Assembly: GCF_003751945.1 (NCBI RefSeq)
Contig: NZ_RJKL01000001.1
Coordinates: forward strand, 5,952,001-6,016,000
Length of the DNA stretch: 64,000 nt
Origin: Couchioplanes caeruleus
Lineage (GTDB): Bacteria; Actinomycetota; Actinomycetes; Mycobacteriales; Micromonosporaceae
Direction: 5' to 3'
Positions 37,696 through 44,969 of the stretch are shown piece after piece. The position numbers and the translations under genes are program-made. The notes under the pieces are model-generated. The model did no database searches. It saw only the letters and a list, made by a program, of their open reading frames with translations, and was not told the origin of the DNA. Numbering within the stretch: the stretch's first letter is position 1; each line of letters begins with the position of its first letter.

Positions 37696-38337
37696 GTGAA
37701 CTTGGAGCAGGTGCGGGACGCGTATGCCTCCGTGACAGGCCTTTACATCGAGCTGTTTGGCACGATCCAACAGGTACATGCCGATGACCTAGCCTTCATC
37801 GGACGGCATCTGTCGATTCAGCCTGGCGAAGTGCTTGATGCGGGCTGCGGACCTGGCCACATCACCGACCATCTTCGGTCGCTCGGCATCAATGCGATGG
37901 GGATCGATATCGTTCCCGAGTTCATCGCTCACGCGAAGGCGGCCCACCCGACCGGTGAGTACCAACTCGGGTCGATGAAACGTCTCGACGTCGAGAGTCA
38001 TACCATCGCCGGCATCTTGGCCTGGTTCTCGTTGATCCATCTACCGCCGCAGGAGCTCGACGGAGTGCTCGCCGAGTTCCGGCGGGTGATGACACCAGCC
38101 GGCACGTTGGTGGTCGGCTTCTTCGACGGCGCCGAGGCCAGCCGCTTCGATCACAAAGTCGTGACTGCCTATCGCTGGCCCGTCGACGAGTTCTCCGAGC
38201 GGTTGATGCAGGCCGGCTTCACAGAGGTCGAGCGCCTGCATCGACCCGGCGATGGCACTCATCGGCCGTACGCCGCGATCGCGGCGGTCATGCGCCAGGA
38301 GCGAGCGGAGCCAACAGGTACCCGCACTTGCAGGTAG
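37696..38337 (+). CDS. SAM-dependent methyltransferase (class I)
   Basis: The 213-residue enzyme has the SAM-binding motif VLDAGCGPGHITDHL (about 46), acidic motif II in GIDIVPEFI (about 69) and a WFSLIHLP post-motif typical of methyltransferase type 11. The base composition is slightly less GC-rich than the neighbours, which fits horizontal acquisition. The substrate is unknown. It lies directly after the transposase remnant. Confidence 0.85.
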   Translation: MNLEQVRDAYASVTGLYIELFGTIQQVHADDLAFIGRHLSIQPGEVLDAGCGPGHITDHLRSLGINAMGIDIVPEFIAHAKAAHPTGEYQLGSMKRLDVESHTIAGILAWFSLIHLPPQELDGVLAEFRRVMTPAGTLVVGFFDGAEASRFDHKVVTAYRWPVDEFSERLMQAGFTEVERLHRPGDGTHRPYAAIAAVMRQERAEPTGTRTCR

Positions 38338-38722
38338 GACATCTGCAGAATGACGGCGCCCCCCGCTCGCCTCCACACTCCGTGGGCCAGAACCCACCAC
38401 TCGTTGATGGCAGCCAGGCGGGTGACTTCCGGTAGCGCTGGGGCGTCGTCGGCGTCTCGCCGTTGGGCGGGTGGGTCTGCACCGCGGCCGTGCTGGGCGC
38501 TGTCGGTGTGTCGCCGATGGGCCATGGGGTCTTCTGGCCGTGCTGGGCGCTGTCGGTGAGTCGCCGCTTGGCGATCGGGCCTATCTGGCCTCGCTGGGCG
38601 TCGTCGGTGTCTCGTTGGCGGCTGACCGTTCCGCTACGCCGGCGCCTTTCCGATCCTGCGGCTGGCAGTCGAGGCGGAAGTGCAGTGCCACTTGTGGTAG
38701 ATCCCGCGAAGCGGGACGTCCG
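38338..38722 (+). other. non-coding repeat-bearing gap before the GntR gene
   Basis: This 385-nt stretch holds the four-copy ~50-bp minisatellite listed separately. A long ORF crosses it, but its translation is repetitive, with Trp/Ser-rich repeats and no Shine-Dalgarno, so it was not called. Confidence 0.5.
38436..38620 (+). repeat. four-copy minisatellite (~50-56 bp period)
   Basis: The core GCTGGGCG-NN-GTCGGTG-N-STCG recurs at 38436, 38492, 38542 and 38593 (spacings 56, 50, 51). Copies two and three are the most alike. Between the cores the sequence is less conserved but still related. There are no CRISPR-like palindromic repeats or unique spacers. Confidence 0.65.
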
Positions 38723-39127
38723 TCAGGGGCGCGTCAGTTGGACCCGGTCGGCGGGGTGCACCGTGACCGTGCCGTCGGTCGCCGTGACGACCAGGACGGG
38801 CACGCCCTCGCCGAGGCGGTAGGTGCGGCGTTCCGCGTCGGTGGGCATGCGCGCTCCGGCCTTCTCGCCGCGGCCCAGGGTCACGATCTCCATCGGCTCA
38901 GGCACGCGCACGAACGTCCCTCGAGGACGGTCGACCGTGACGAGGCCCTCGGTGCGGAGTTGGCCGATCGCCTGCCGGACCGTCGTGCGGCTGATGCCGT
39001 ACTCCTGGGCGAGGCGCAGTTCGCTCGGCAACGGCTCGCCCGGCGCGAGGTCGCCCGACTCGATCTGGCTGCGCAGCAGATCGGCGAGCTGGCGGAACAC
39101 CGCGCGGTCGGCCGAGGGATCGATCAT
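38723..39127 (-). CDS. GntR-family transcriptional regulator
   Basis: The 134-residue protein has an N-terminal winged helix (RQLADLLRSQIESGDLAPGE, then EYGISRTTVRQAIGQLRTEG). A short C-terminal domain of ~60 residues is too small for a typical UTRA or FCD effector domain. ATG at 39127 was chosen because a TACGGT hexamer ends 7 nt upstream; GTG at 39136 is the alternative. KorSA-type GntR repressors control actinobacterial integrative elements, and the neighbours fit that comparison, but the match is inferred. Confidence 0.88.
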   Translation of the reverse strand: MIDPSADRAVFRQLADLLRSQIESGDLAPGEPLPSELRLAQEYGISRTTVRQAIGQLRTEGLVTVDRPRGTFVRVPEPMEIVTLGRGEKAGARMPTDAERRTYRLGEGVPVLVVTATDGTVTVHPADRVQLTRP

Positions 39128-39134
39128 GACAGAC

Positions 39135-39176
39135 ACCGTACGTGGTCACGATGCTCCATAATATTGTACGTACGAA
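39135..39176 (-). promoter_or_regulatory. GntR promoter and candidate operator
   Basis: On the minus strand TACGGT (39135-39140) ends 7 nt before the gntR ATG. Upstream, TTGTACGTACGAA (39164-39176) is a near-palindrome with the core GTACGTAC, a plausible autoregulatory operator. On the plus strand CATAAT (39157-39162) could be a divergent -10. Confidence 0.4.
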
Positions 39177-39299
39177 GGAACGTCGGTATGATCCTCGTGC
39201 CACGCTGAGAAGGCCGAGCTTGATCGCGTGGCGAGCGGCGGTCGGCGGTCCCCCAAGGTCCCGGCCGCCGTCTGCCCTTCACTGTTGCGTCAACCAGGG

Positions 39300-39584
39300 A
39301 TGGCTGTGTCGACCTTCGACGGAGATCCGCAGCATCCACCCGCCGAGCCACCTACCGGAGCGGACCCGCTGATCTGGCGCCTGGCCTATGGCCTGTACCA
39401 CGATCACCGGTCCCGCGAGGATGGTTTCTGCACCGCATGCCGGAGCTGCTGGCCCTGCGACCCGCACAATCTCGCCCGCCACGGACTGACCGCGGCTCTC
39501 CGGCGAGGGAACCCCGCGGCTGCTCCGCACGCACGCGCATTGCGAGCCAGACGCCGCCAGGGAAACGCCGGCACCCACTACTGA
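39300..39584 (+). CDS. Small protein with a CxxCxxCxxC cluster
   Basis: The 94-residue protein has a conserved-looking middle (LIWRLAYGLYHDHR) and a four-cysteine cluster FCTACRSCWPCDPHNLARHG (about residues 46-65), probably binding zinc or iron-sulfur. The C-terminus is basic. The start is uncertain (ATG at 39300; a GTG at 39228 is in frame). It is divergent from gntR and meets the next protein convergently, with a 7-nt overlap. From recall, similar small proteins occur near regulators in Micromonosporaceae elements. No function is known. Confidence 0.5.
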   Translation: MAVSTFDGDPQHPPAEPPTGADPLIWRLAYGLYHDHRSREDGFCTACRSCWPCDPHNLARHGLTAALRRGNPAAAPHARALRARRRQGNAGTHY

Positions 39585-40045
39585 TCGCCCGTCTCGTCGT
39601 TGCCCGGCGAATCCCGCGGAGGCGCGTCGCCCGACGTCTCTCCCGGAGGCGTGCCATCGTGTGCTGCTTGCGAAGGCATGTCCTCGTGCGTCGACGGCGG
39701 GAGTCCGTCGTTCGGCGCACTGCCCGGAGGCGTGCCATCGTGTGCTGCTTGCGAAGGCACTGCATCGGGCCCGGTTCCGCCGGTCGTGCGAGGAACCCAC
39801 CCCAGAAACCGCTGCCAGAGATCGGCTGGCGGCAGCCCGCCGAGAGCCGTCAAATCTTGGGCCGCAATGGACATGTACGAGGACAAGTACAGCGTCAACA
39901 ATGTGGGAGCGTGCGCGAACTCGGCGATGAGTTCCGCCTTCGCCTGTGCGCAGGGCCACGGCTGTGCGCACGCCGCACAGTCCCATCGAGGCGGGCTGCC
40001 CAGATGCTCGATCGGTGGCCATGCCGGGTAGGGATGGCTTACCAC
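39578..40045 (-). CDS. Small protein with CxxC...C motif and repeated tail
   Basis: The 155-residue protein begins with MVSHPYPAWPPIEH and the cysteine motif WDCAACAQPWPCAQAKAEL (about residues 21-39). A helical region TLLTLYLSSYMSIAAQDLTA follows, then GLPPADLWQRFLGWV. The C-terminal ~60 residues are disordered and carry two copies of PSQAAHDGTPPG encoded by a perfect 37-bp direct repeat. I recall related short proteins in Micromonosporaceae. No biochemical role is known. GTG start without a clear Shine-Dalgarno. Confidence 0.65.
   Translation of the reverse strand: MVSHPYPAWPPIEHLGSPPRWDCAACAQPWPCAQAKAELIAEFAHAPTLLTLYLSSYMSIAAQDLTALGGLPPADLWQRFLGWVPRTTGGTGPDAVPSQAAHDGTPPGSAPNDGLPPSTHEDMPSQAAHDGTPPGETSGDAPPRDSPGNDETGDQ
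39643..39760 (+). repeat. two 37-bp perfect direct repeats
   Basis: Identical 37-bp copies lie at 39643-39679 and 39724-39760 (81-bp period, 27 codons), within the minus-strand gene above. The in-frame period implies tail expansion by duplication. Confidence 0.85.
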
Positions 40046-40175
40046 GGGCGGCCCCGATGCATCCCCCGCAGCCAGGTGCGTTGGGGCAACGTCGAGAGGA
40101 CGCGCCTGAGTAGTAGAGAGAAATGGTCACTGTGTTCGCTCTCTGAATCTGCGGCACGATGCGTGCCGGTGGGTG

Positions 40176-41324
40176 TCATGCGCGGCCCTGATTCGCACGG
40201 AAGGCCTGCGCCGGCGTGAGTGCACCCGCCCTGCCGATCTGGTCAAAGGCCACCGTGGGCCCCGCCCAGCCCGGTACGGCGCCACTTCCTGCGGTTTCGT
40301 GCAGCGGCGGGGCCGTGCCCGTAGGGCCGTGCTGATATCGATGTTCCGTGGGCGAACGCGCGTTCGCCGAAGCCCCGACGTCATGGCCCGGTGTGGAAGG
40401 ACGTGGCACGGACCACTGGGCGGGAACTGAGAACCGTCCGGTCCCTGGCGGAAGGCGTCCGGTCTCGGGCGGAAGGCGTCCGGTCTCGGGCGGAAGGCGT
40501 CCGGTCTCGGGCGGAAGGCGAGCGGTTCCGGGTGGGAGGCGGCTGGTGCCGGTCGCGGAAGTCCCGTGTTGCGCTTCGTCCGCATCGGAAACGGCTGTTG
40601 GGCGGATCCTGCTTCTCGGGCGCACCTCCTCGTTGAAGAGATGCCGAACCGGTTGTACATCCTCACGCGGCGCCCAGTTCGTCGGCTGTGCCTCTTCGCT
40701 CCGCGAGACATCCGCTCCGGCTCGAAGGCGGTCGGGCCCGAAAGGCGCGCGGACCGCGGATGCGGAGCGGTCCGCTCCGGGGCTTGGGCTTTCGTCGGCC
40801 GAGACCTCATTTGTCAAGTGCCCTAGTCGCGTCGGTTCCGGCGCGAGAGGGGCAGAGGTTCGCTGGGAATGGCCGCCCTGGGGTGAGGCTCTACTCATGA
40901 AGGCGTAGTGCGGTTGTAACTCGTCCGTGGACGGATGATCCGTCGGCGGATAGGCGCCTGGTGTCGGCGGATATGCGGATGCCGCGTGCGAAGAAGCGTC
41001 GGGTGGACGTCTCTGGAACTCGCGCGCTGGTGATGGATGCGAGGGTCGACCGTTGCGCCAGGTGGCGTCGGCCCGGGGTGGCTCAGGGGCGGAGACCGCG
41101 AGCCACCCGACATCCCGGTTCGCTGTGTCGTTCTCGCGAGTACCAAGATTGTCGCGAGTCCGAGGGTCATCGCGGGTCCGAGAATCGCCGGGATTTCGCG
41201 CCGTGCCGAAGGGGCAGGAAGCCTGGTGGCCGCATACGCAACGTCGCCACAGGCTGCGCCATTGGCGTCTGTGGGAGCTGGGGTGCGGAGCCGGATCTGG
41301 GCTTCGCCCGCGTGGGGTTGTCAT
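40176..41324 (-). CDS. Disordered protein with N-terminal Cys motif and heptapeptide repeats
   Basis: The 382-residue protein starts MTTPRGRSPDPAP and has a short conserved-looking motif WRSLWRRCVCGHQASCPF (about 23-40). A very long disordered region rich in Pro, Ser, Arg and Thr follows. Residues ~272-306 are heptapeptide repeats RLPPETG, and the end is GRAGALTPAQAFRANQGRA. Only the two ends look constrained. The ATG was chosen because a TACAGT hexamer ends 6 nt upstream. Function unknown. It is divergent from the AlpA gene. Confidence 0.55.
   Translation of the reverse strand: MTTPRGRSPDPAPHPSSHRRQWRSLWRRCVCGHQASCPFGTARNPGDSRTRDDPRTRDNLGTRENDTANRDVGWLAVSAPEPPRADATWRNGRPSHPSPAREFQRRPPDASSHAASAYPPTPGAYPPTDHPSTDELQPHYAFMSRASPQGGHSQRTSAPLAPEPTRLGHLTNEVSADESPSPGADRSASAVRAPFGPDRLRAGADVSRSEEAQPTNWAPREDVQPVRHLFNEEVRPRSRIRPTAVSDADEAQHGTSATGTSRLPPGTARLPPETGRLPPETGRLPPETGRLPPGTGRFSVPAQWSVPRPSTPGHDVGASANARSPTEHRYQHGPTGTAPPLHETAGSGAVPGWAGPTVAFDQIGRAGALTPAQAFRANQGRA
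40447..40530 (+). repeat. 21-bp tandem repeat (three perfect copies plus a degenerate one)
   Basis: The unit GGCGGAAGGCGTCCGGTCTC plus G repeats at 40447-40467, 40468-40488 and 40489-40509, with a diverged copy after. Its period of 7 codons keeps the minus-strand gene in frame and encodes RLPPETG. Confidence 0.9.
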
Positions 41325-41330
41325 GCCGTC

Positions 41331-41336
41331 ACTGTA
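41331..41336 (-). promoter_or_regulatory. candidate leaderless promoter -10 (TACAGT)
   Basis: On the minus strand TACAGT ends 6 nt before the ATG at 41324. Confidence 0.45.
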
Positions 41337-41390
41337 GTTGACCCGTAACAACCTGTCCTAGAACAAGTTGACCCATGACTAATAGTCATG
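41336..41390 (+). promoter_or_regulatory. AlpA-gene control region: spaced direct repeat and palindrome
   Basis: AGTTGACCC occurs at 41336-41344 and 41366-41374, exactly 30 bp apart (about three helical turns). It is followed directly by the 17-bp palindrome CATGACTA-A-TAGTCATG (41374-41390), which covers the first possible ATG of the AlpA gene. The TTGACC cores could serve as -35 boxes. This looks like an autoregulated divergent promoter. Confidence 0.5.
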
Positions 41391-41614
41391 CGCCTACGGT
41401 CGATCATGTGGCTAAGTCGATCCGACTCATGGGTGCGCACGAGATCCGCGTCCGTCTGGGCGGGGTGAGCCGGCAGCGGGCATACCAGATCACCAGCAGG
41501 GCCGACTTCCCCGCGCCGATCGCGGATCTCGCGCAGGGCAAGGTCTGGCTGACCGAGGATGTGGAGGCGTGGATGAAGGTTCATCGGCGCGACCTCGACG
41601 ACACCGAAGGCTAG
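41375..41614 (+). CDS. AlpA/excisionase-type helix-turn-helix protein
   Basis: The 79-residue protein has a MerR/AlpA-like winged helix (MGAHEIRVRLGGVSRQRAYQ, DFPAPIADLAQGKVWL, DVEAWMKVHRR). Such proteins act as excisionases or activators in integrative elements. The first ATG lies inside a perfect palindrome; GTG at 41408 or ATG at 41429 are alternative starts. It sits beside the divergent disordered protein, in an accessory region with a GntR regulator. Confidence 0.75.
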   Translation: MTNSHAPTVDHVAKSIRLMGAHEIRVRLGGVSRQRAYQITSRADFPAPIADLAQGKVWLTEDVEAWMKVHRRDLDDTEG

Positions 41615-42172
41615 GTCGGCCTCGCTTCCTCGCAGGGCACCGAGGGCTCTCGGCCTCGCTGTCCCGCGTGGAGCGCGGCCGCCGACGCAACGCGACTCGC
41701 GGCACCGCCCGTGAACGAGCGCGCGCGGGCCAGCCCGTGAACGAGCGCGCGGACATGCAGCATGAACGGGTGCGCAGACCCCGGGAACGAGCCCCGGGCA
41801 CCGAGCGTGAAGGTGCCGCGAGGTCGGCGAGCGAACACGCGCCAGCGCACGCCGAGACGCTCCGCCCCGACCCGCTCGGTGCTGCCAAGCCGGCACCGAG
41901 GAAGGTTCGACGCTTGGCGCGGTACTCCCGCGTCGCCGGACGCGGCGGAGGCCGGGCCGAACTCGACGCGGCGAGGCCGGCGGAACTCGACGCGGCGAGG
42001 CCGGCGGAACTCGACGCGGGGGATCCTGCGCCCGGGTGCAGGGGACGCCTTCGACACCGGGCGCGAAAGGCTCTGCCACGCCAGCACGGGCCTCTTCGAC
42101 ACGATGCGCGAATGGGTTCTGCGAGCCAGCGCCGAGGGACTTGTGCACCAGTGCGCGGGGAACGCGCCGGTG
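41615..42172. other. 558-nt repeat-rich gap before dprA
   Basis: No gene could be supported. Several frames are open on both strands, but all translate to low-complexity Arg/Ala/Pro repeats. It includes two copies of CCCGTGAACGAGCGCGCG (near 41720 and 41737) and the 24-bp tandem repeat listed separately. Confidence 0.5.
41951..42022 (+). repeat. 24-bp tandem repeat, three copies
   Basis: A unit around GGCCGGCGGAACTCGACGCG recurs with a 24-bp period. The first copy (from 41951) has mismatches, and those from 41975 and 41999 are nearly identical. Confidence 0.75.
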
Positions 42173-43453
42173 TTACGCCGGGAAGCGTGTCCGTGGCGGC
42201 GTGTCGGTGCGGGCGACCGGTGTCCTGGCCAACGCCGCCAGTGCGATGCCGCCGTCCCGGCGTACCACCAGACCTTTGATCTCCAAGAGTGACAGCCGCC
42301 GCAGCACTGTGCGCAGCCCCAGACCCGCCCTTGCTGCCAGTTGCTCGGGACCCGCGATCCCGCGGCGCGGCACCGCCTCCAGCACCAGGGCCGATTCCTC
42401 GTCGAGGCCGTCGCGGACGTGGTCACCGCCCCGAGCCGGCTCCGCCAGGTATTCGCCGATCCGGCCGACCTCGTCGAGTACGTGCGCGACGCCCGTCACC
42501 AGGCGCGCCTGCGGATATCGGCGCAACAGTTCGTGACAGCCGACGGACATCGCCGAGGTGACCGGGCCGGGTACGACCATCGCGCGCCGGTTCAGGGCCA
42601 CCACGCGGCTCATCGTCTGCACGGCGCCGCTGCGGGCCGCCGCCTCGGCCACCACCGTGCCGGCCGTGGCCGCGGCGATCACGCGGTTGCGGATCAGGAA
42701 CCGGTGCCTGAGCGGCTCCGCGCCCGGCGGCCACTCGCTCATCAACAACCCACTCTCCGCGATCTGCTCGAACAGCGCGGCATTGCCCACCGGGTACGGA
42801 CGATCGACGCCGCACGCCAGCACCGCGACCGTGAACCCGCCCGCGGCCAGCGTCGCCCGGTGCGCGGCGGCGTCGATCCCGAACGCCCCGCCGGAGACCA
42901 CCGTCCACTCCTGCTCGGCGAGGCCATAGGCGATGTCCGCGGTCACGTGCAACCCGTACGGCGTGGCTGCTCGAGCCCCGACGACCGCCACCGACCGCTC
43001 GAACGCGTCGCCCAACGGCCGTGAGCCACGCACCCAGAGACACAGTGGAGGCCGGACGTCCCGGCTGATCCGGCCTCCGACGTCCAGTTCGAGCGTCGCC
43101 AGCGACTGCACCCCGGTGGGCCATTCGTCGTCGGACGGCACGACCACCCGGGCACCGAGCCGCTGCGCGCGGCGCAGGGCGTACTCGGCGACCCGCCGCG
43201 GGTCTCCTGAGCTCGATCGCGAGGCCACAGCCGCACGCAGCGAGGCCTCGGGTATGTCGCCGCCGATCAGCCGATCGAGGGTCTCCTCGGCGCCATGGGC
43301 CTGCACGAGCTGCCAGACGATCCGGTTGCCGGGCTCGGCCAGCCAGGTGAGCGCGACCCGGGCCAGCCGGTCCCCCTCACCGCTGAGCCGGCCGGCCTCA
43401 CCGCTCGGTCTGTCGTCGTTTCCCTGCCGCTCAACTCCGGGCGTGACGATCAT
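42173..43453 (-). CDS. dprA: DNA-processing protein DprA
   Basis: DprA loads RecA on incoming single-stranded DNA. The 426-residue protein has an N-terminal SAM-like region, the Rossmann-like DprA core (VAVVGARAATPYG near 190, VVSGGAFGIDAAAH near 217, NRVIAAATAGTVVAEAAARS near 286) and a C-terminal winged helix (GPEQLAARAGLGLRTVLRRL). ATG overlaps the comM stop region by 23 nt, giving a yraN-comM-dprA unit. It borders the accessory region downstream. Confidence 0.94.
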   Translation of the reverse strand: MIVTPGVERQGNDDRPSGEAGRLSGEGDRLARVALTWLAEPGNRIVWQLVQAHGAEETLDRLIGGDIPEASLRAAVASRSSSGDPRRVAEYALRRAQRLGARVVVPSDDEWPTGVQSLATLELDVGGRISRDVRPPLCLWVRGSRPLGDAFERSVAVVGARAATPYGLHVTADIAYGLAEQEWTVVSGGAFGIDAAAHRATLAAGGFTVAVLACGVDRPYPVGNAALFEQIAESGLLMSEWPPGAEPLRHRFLIRNRVIAAATAGTVVAEAAARSGAVQTMSRVVALNRRAMVVPGPVTSAMSVGCHELLRRYPQARLVTGVAHVLDEVGRIGEYLAEPARGGDHVRDGLDEESALVLEAVPRRGIAGPEQLAARAGLGLRTVLRRLSLLEIKGLVVRRDGGIALAALARTPVARTDTPPRTRFPA

Positions 43454-44969
43454 GTGCTTCTCCCATCCTCAATTGAGCGGCCTCGTCCACGTCGGACCCG
43501 TTCGGTCTGTCCCGGCCGTCCAGATCCGCGATCGACCAGGCCAGCCGCAAGGTGCGGTCGAAGCCGCGGGCCGACAGCGAGCCCCTTTCCAGCCCGTTGC
43601 GCAGTGCCCGGGTGTCCTGGGGTGGCAGGCGCCAGGGCGGGCGGCGGAGCTGCGGCCCCGGCACCTCGGCGTTGACCCGCCAGCCCCGGTCGGACCAGCG
43701 CGCCGCCGCGGCGGCGCGGGCTCTCGCGACCCGGACCGCCACCCGGGCGGACGACTCGGCCGGGGTCTCCGGCGTCATGAGCTGGGCGACGCCGAGCGGC
43801 TCGAGCTTGATGTGGATGTCGATGCGGTCCATCAGCGGACCGGAGAGTCTGCCGAGGTAGCGGCGGCGGGCGATCGCCGAGCACTGGCAATGCTGATCTC
43901 CGGCCGGGTTGGCGCAGGGGCAGGGGTTCGCGGCCAGGACGATCTGGACCTGGGCCGGATACTCCGTCGTGCCGCGCGCACGGGCGAGGACGACGCGGCC
44001 GCTCTCGAGCGGTTGTCGCAGGGCCTGCAGTGTGGCCTGCGCGAACTCGGGCGCCTCGTCGAGGAACAAGAGGCCGCGGTGGGCGAGCGAGATCGCACCG
44101 GGCCGCGCCAGGCCTGCGCCCCCGCCGACCAGGGCCGCCAGGCTGGCGCTGTGGTGTGGTGCCTGGAACGGGGGGCGCCTGATCAAGGTGCCGCCGGGTG
44201 GGAGGACGCCCGCAATGGATTGCAGGGCGGTCACTTCCAGGGCCGACGCGTCGTCCAGCTCGGGCAGGATCGAGGGCAGGCGCTCCGCCAGCATCGTCTT
44301 CCCGGCGCCCGGCGGTCCCACCATGGCTACGTGGTGACCTCCGGCGGCGGCGACCTCGATCGCATAACGGCCCAGCTCCTGGCCAGCCACGTCCGCCATG
44401 TCGGGGCCGTCGACGACGGGCGCGGCCTGGCGGGGAGGGAGATCCGGGAGGGGTTTCTCGCCCTTGATGAAGGCGACGAGCCGATGCAGCGAATCCACCG
44501 GCCCGACAGTGATGCCGGGTACGGCGGCGGCCTCCCGGGCGTTGCCCACCGGCACGACCACGCGGGTGATGCCCGCCTCGACGGCCGCCGTGACCATCGG
44601 AAGGACTCCGCGGACGCGGCGGACTGTGCCGTCCAGGCCGAGCTCGCCCAGCACGACGACACCCTCCATCGGCGCGAGTGGCAGCTCCCCGGCACTCGCC
44701 AGAAGCGCGCACGCGATCGCCAGGTCGAAGGCGCTGCCGTACTTGGGTAACGCGGCGGGGAGGAGGTTGACGGTGATGCGCCGGTTGGGCCAGACCTGTC
44801 CGGAGTTGACCAGGGCGGCACGGACCCGGTCGCGCGCCTCGCTCAGCGCCGTGTCCGGCAGCCCGGTCAGCACCACGGCGGGCAGGCCCTGGGAGAGGTC
44901 GGCCTCGACCTCGACGAGGTGACCGCGCACGCCGACGAGGCCGACGCAGAGCACTTTTGCGTAGCTCAT
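43431..44969 (-). CDS. comM: ComM/YifB-family AAA+ ATPase
   Basis: This Mg-chelatase-like ATPase is a branch-migration helicase for integrating transforming DNA in naturally competent bacteria. The 512-residue protein has an N-terminal Lon-like domain (VEADLSQGLPAVVLTGLP), Walker A MVGPPGAGKTMLAERLP (about 216), Walker B GLLFLDEAPEF (about 296) and a C-terminal Mg_chelatase domain (ARAAAAARWSDRGWRVNAE). Start ATG lies directly after the yraN TGA. Confidence 0.94.
   Translation of the reverse strand: MSYAKVLCVGLVGVRGHLVEVEADLSQGLPAVVLTGLPDTALSEARDRVRAALVNSGQVWPNRRITVNLLPAALPKYGSAFDLAIACALLASAGELPLAPMEGVVVLGELGLDGTVRRVRGVLPMVTAAVEAGITRVVVPVGNAREAAAVPGITVGPVDSLHRLVAFIKGEKPLPDLPPRQAAPVVDGPDMADVAGQELGRYAIEVAAAGGHHVAMVGPPGAGKTMLAERLPSILPELDDASALEVTALQSIAGVLPPGGTLIRRPPFQAPHHSASLAALVGGGAGLARPGAISLAHRGLLFLDEAPEFAQATLQALRQPLESGRVVLARARGTTEYPAQVQIVLAANPCPCANPAGDQHCQCSAIARRRYLGRLSGPLMDRIDIHIKLEPLGVAQLMTPETPAESSARVAVRVARARAAAAARWSDRGWRVNAEVPGPQLRRPPWRLPPQDTRALRNGLERGSLSARGFDRTLRLAWSIADLDGRDRPNGSDVDEAAQLRMGEAHDRHARS

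Noticed and set aside
38436..38620. Possible CRISPR array
   Set aside because: The repeats are not palindromic, the intervals are themselves related, copy number is four, and no cas gene is nearby.
38463..38822. Forward open frame across the ~50-bp repeats
   Set aside because: Translation is repetitive (Trp/Ser/Arg), there is no Shine-Dalgarno or TANNNT signal, and it runs into the antisense of the GntR gene.
40447..40530. Possible CRISPR or iteron array at the 21-bp repeats
   Set aside because: Repeats are directly abutting with no spacers and a codon-multiple period inside a gene; no rep gene is present.
41569..42279. Long open frames on both strands before dprA
   Set aside because: All are Arg/Ala/Pro-rich products of GC-rich repeats, and they overlap the AlpA and dprA ends.
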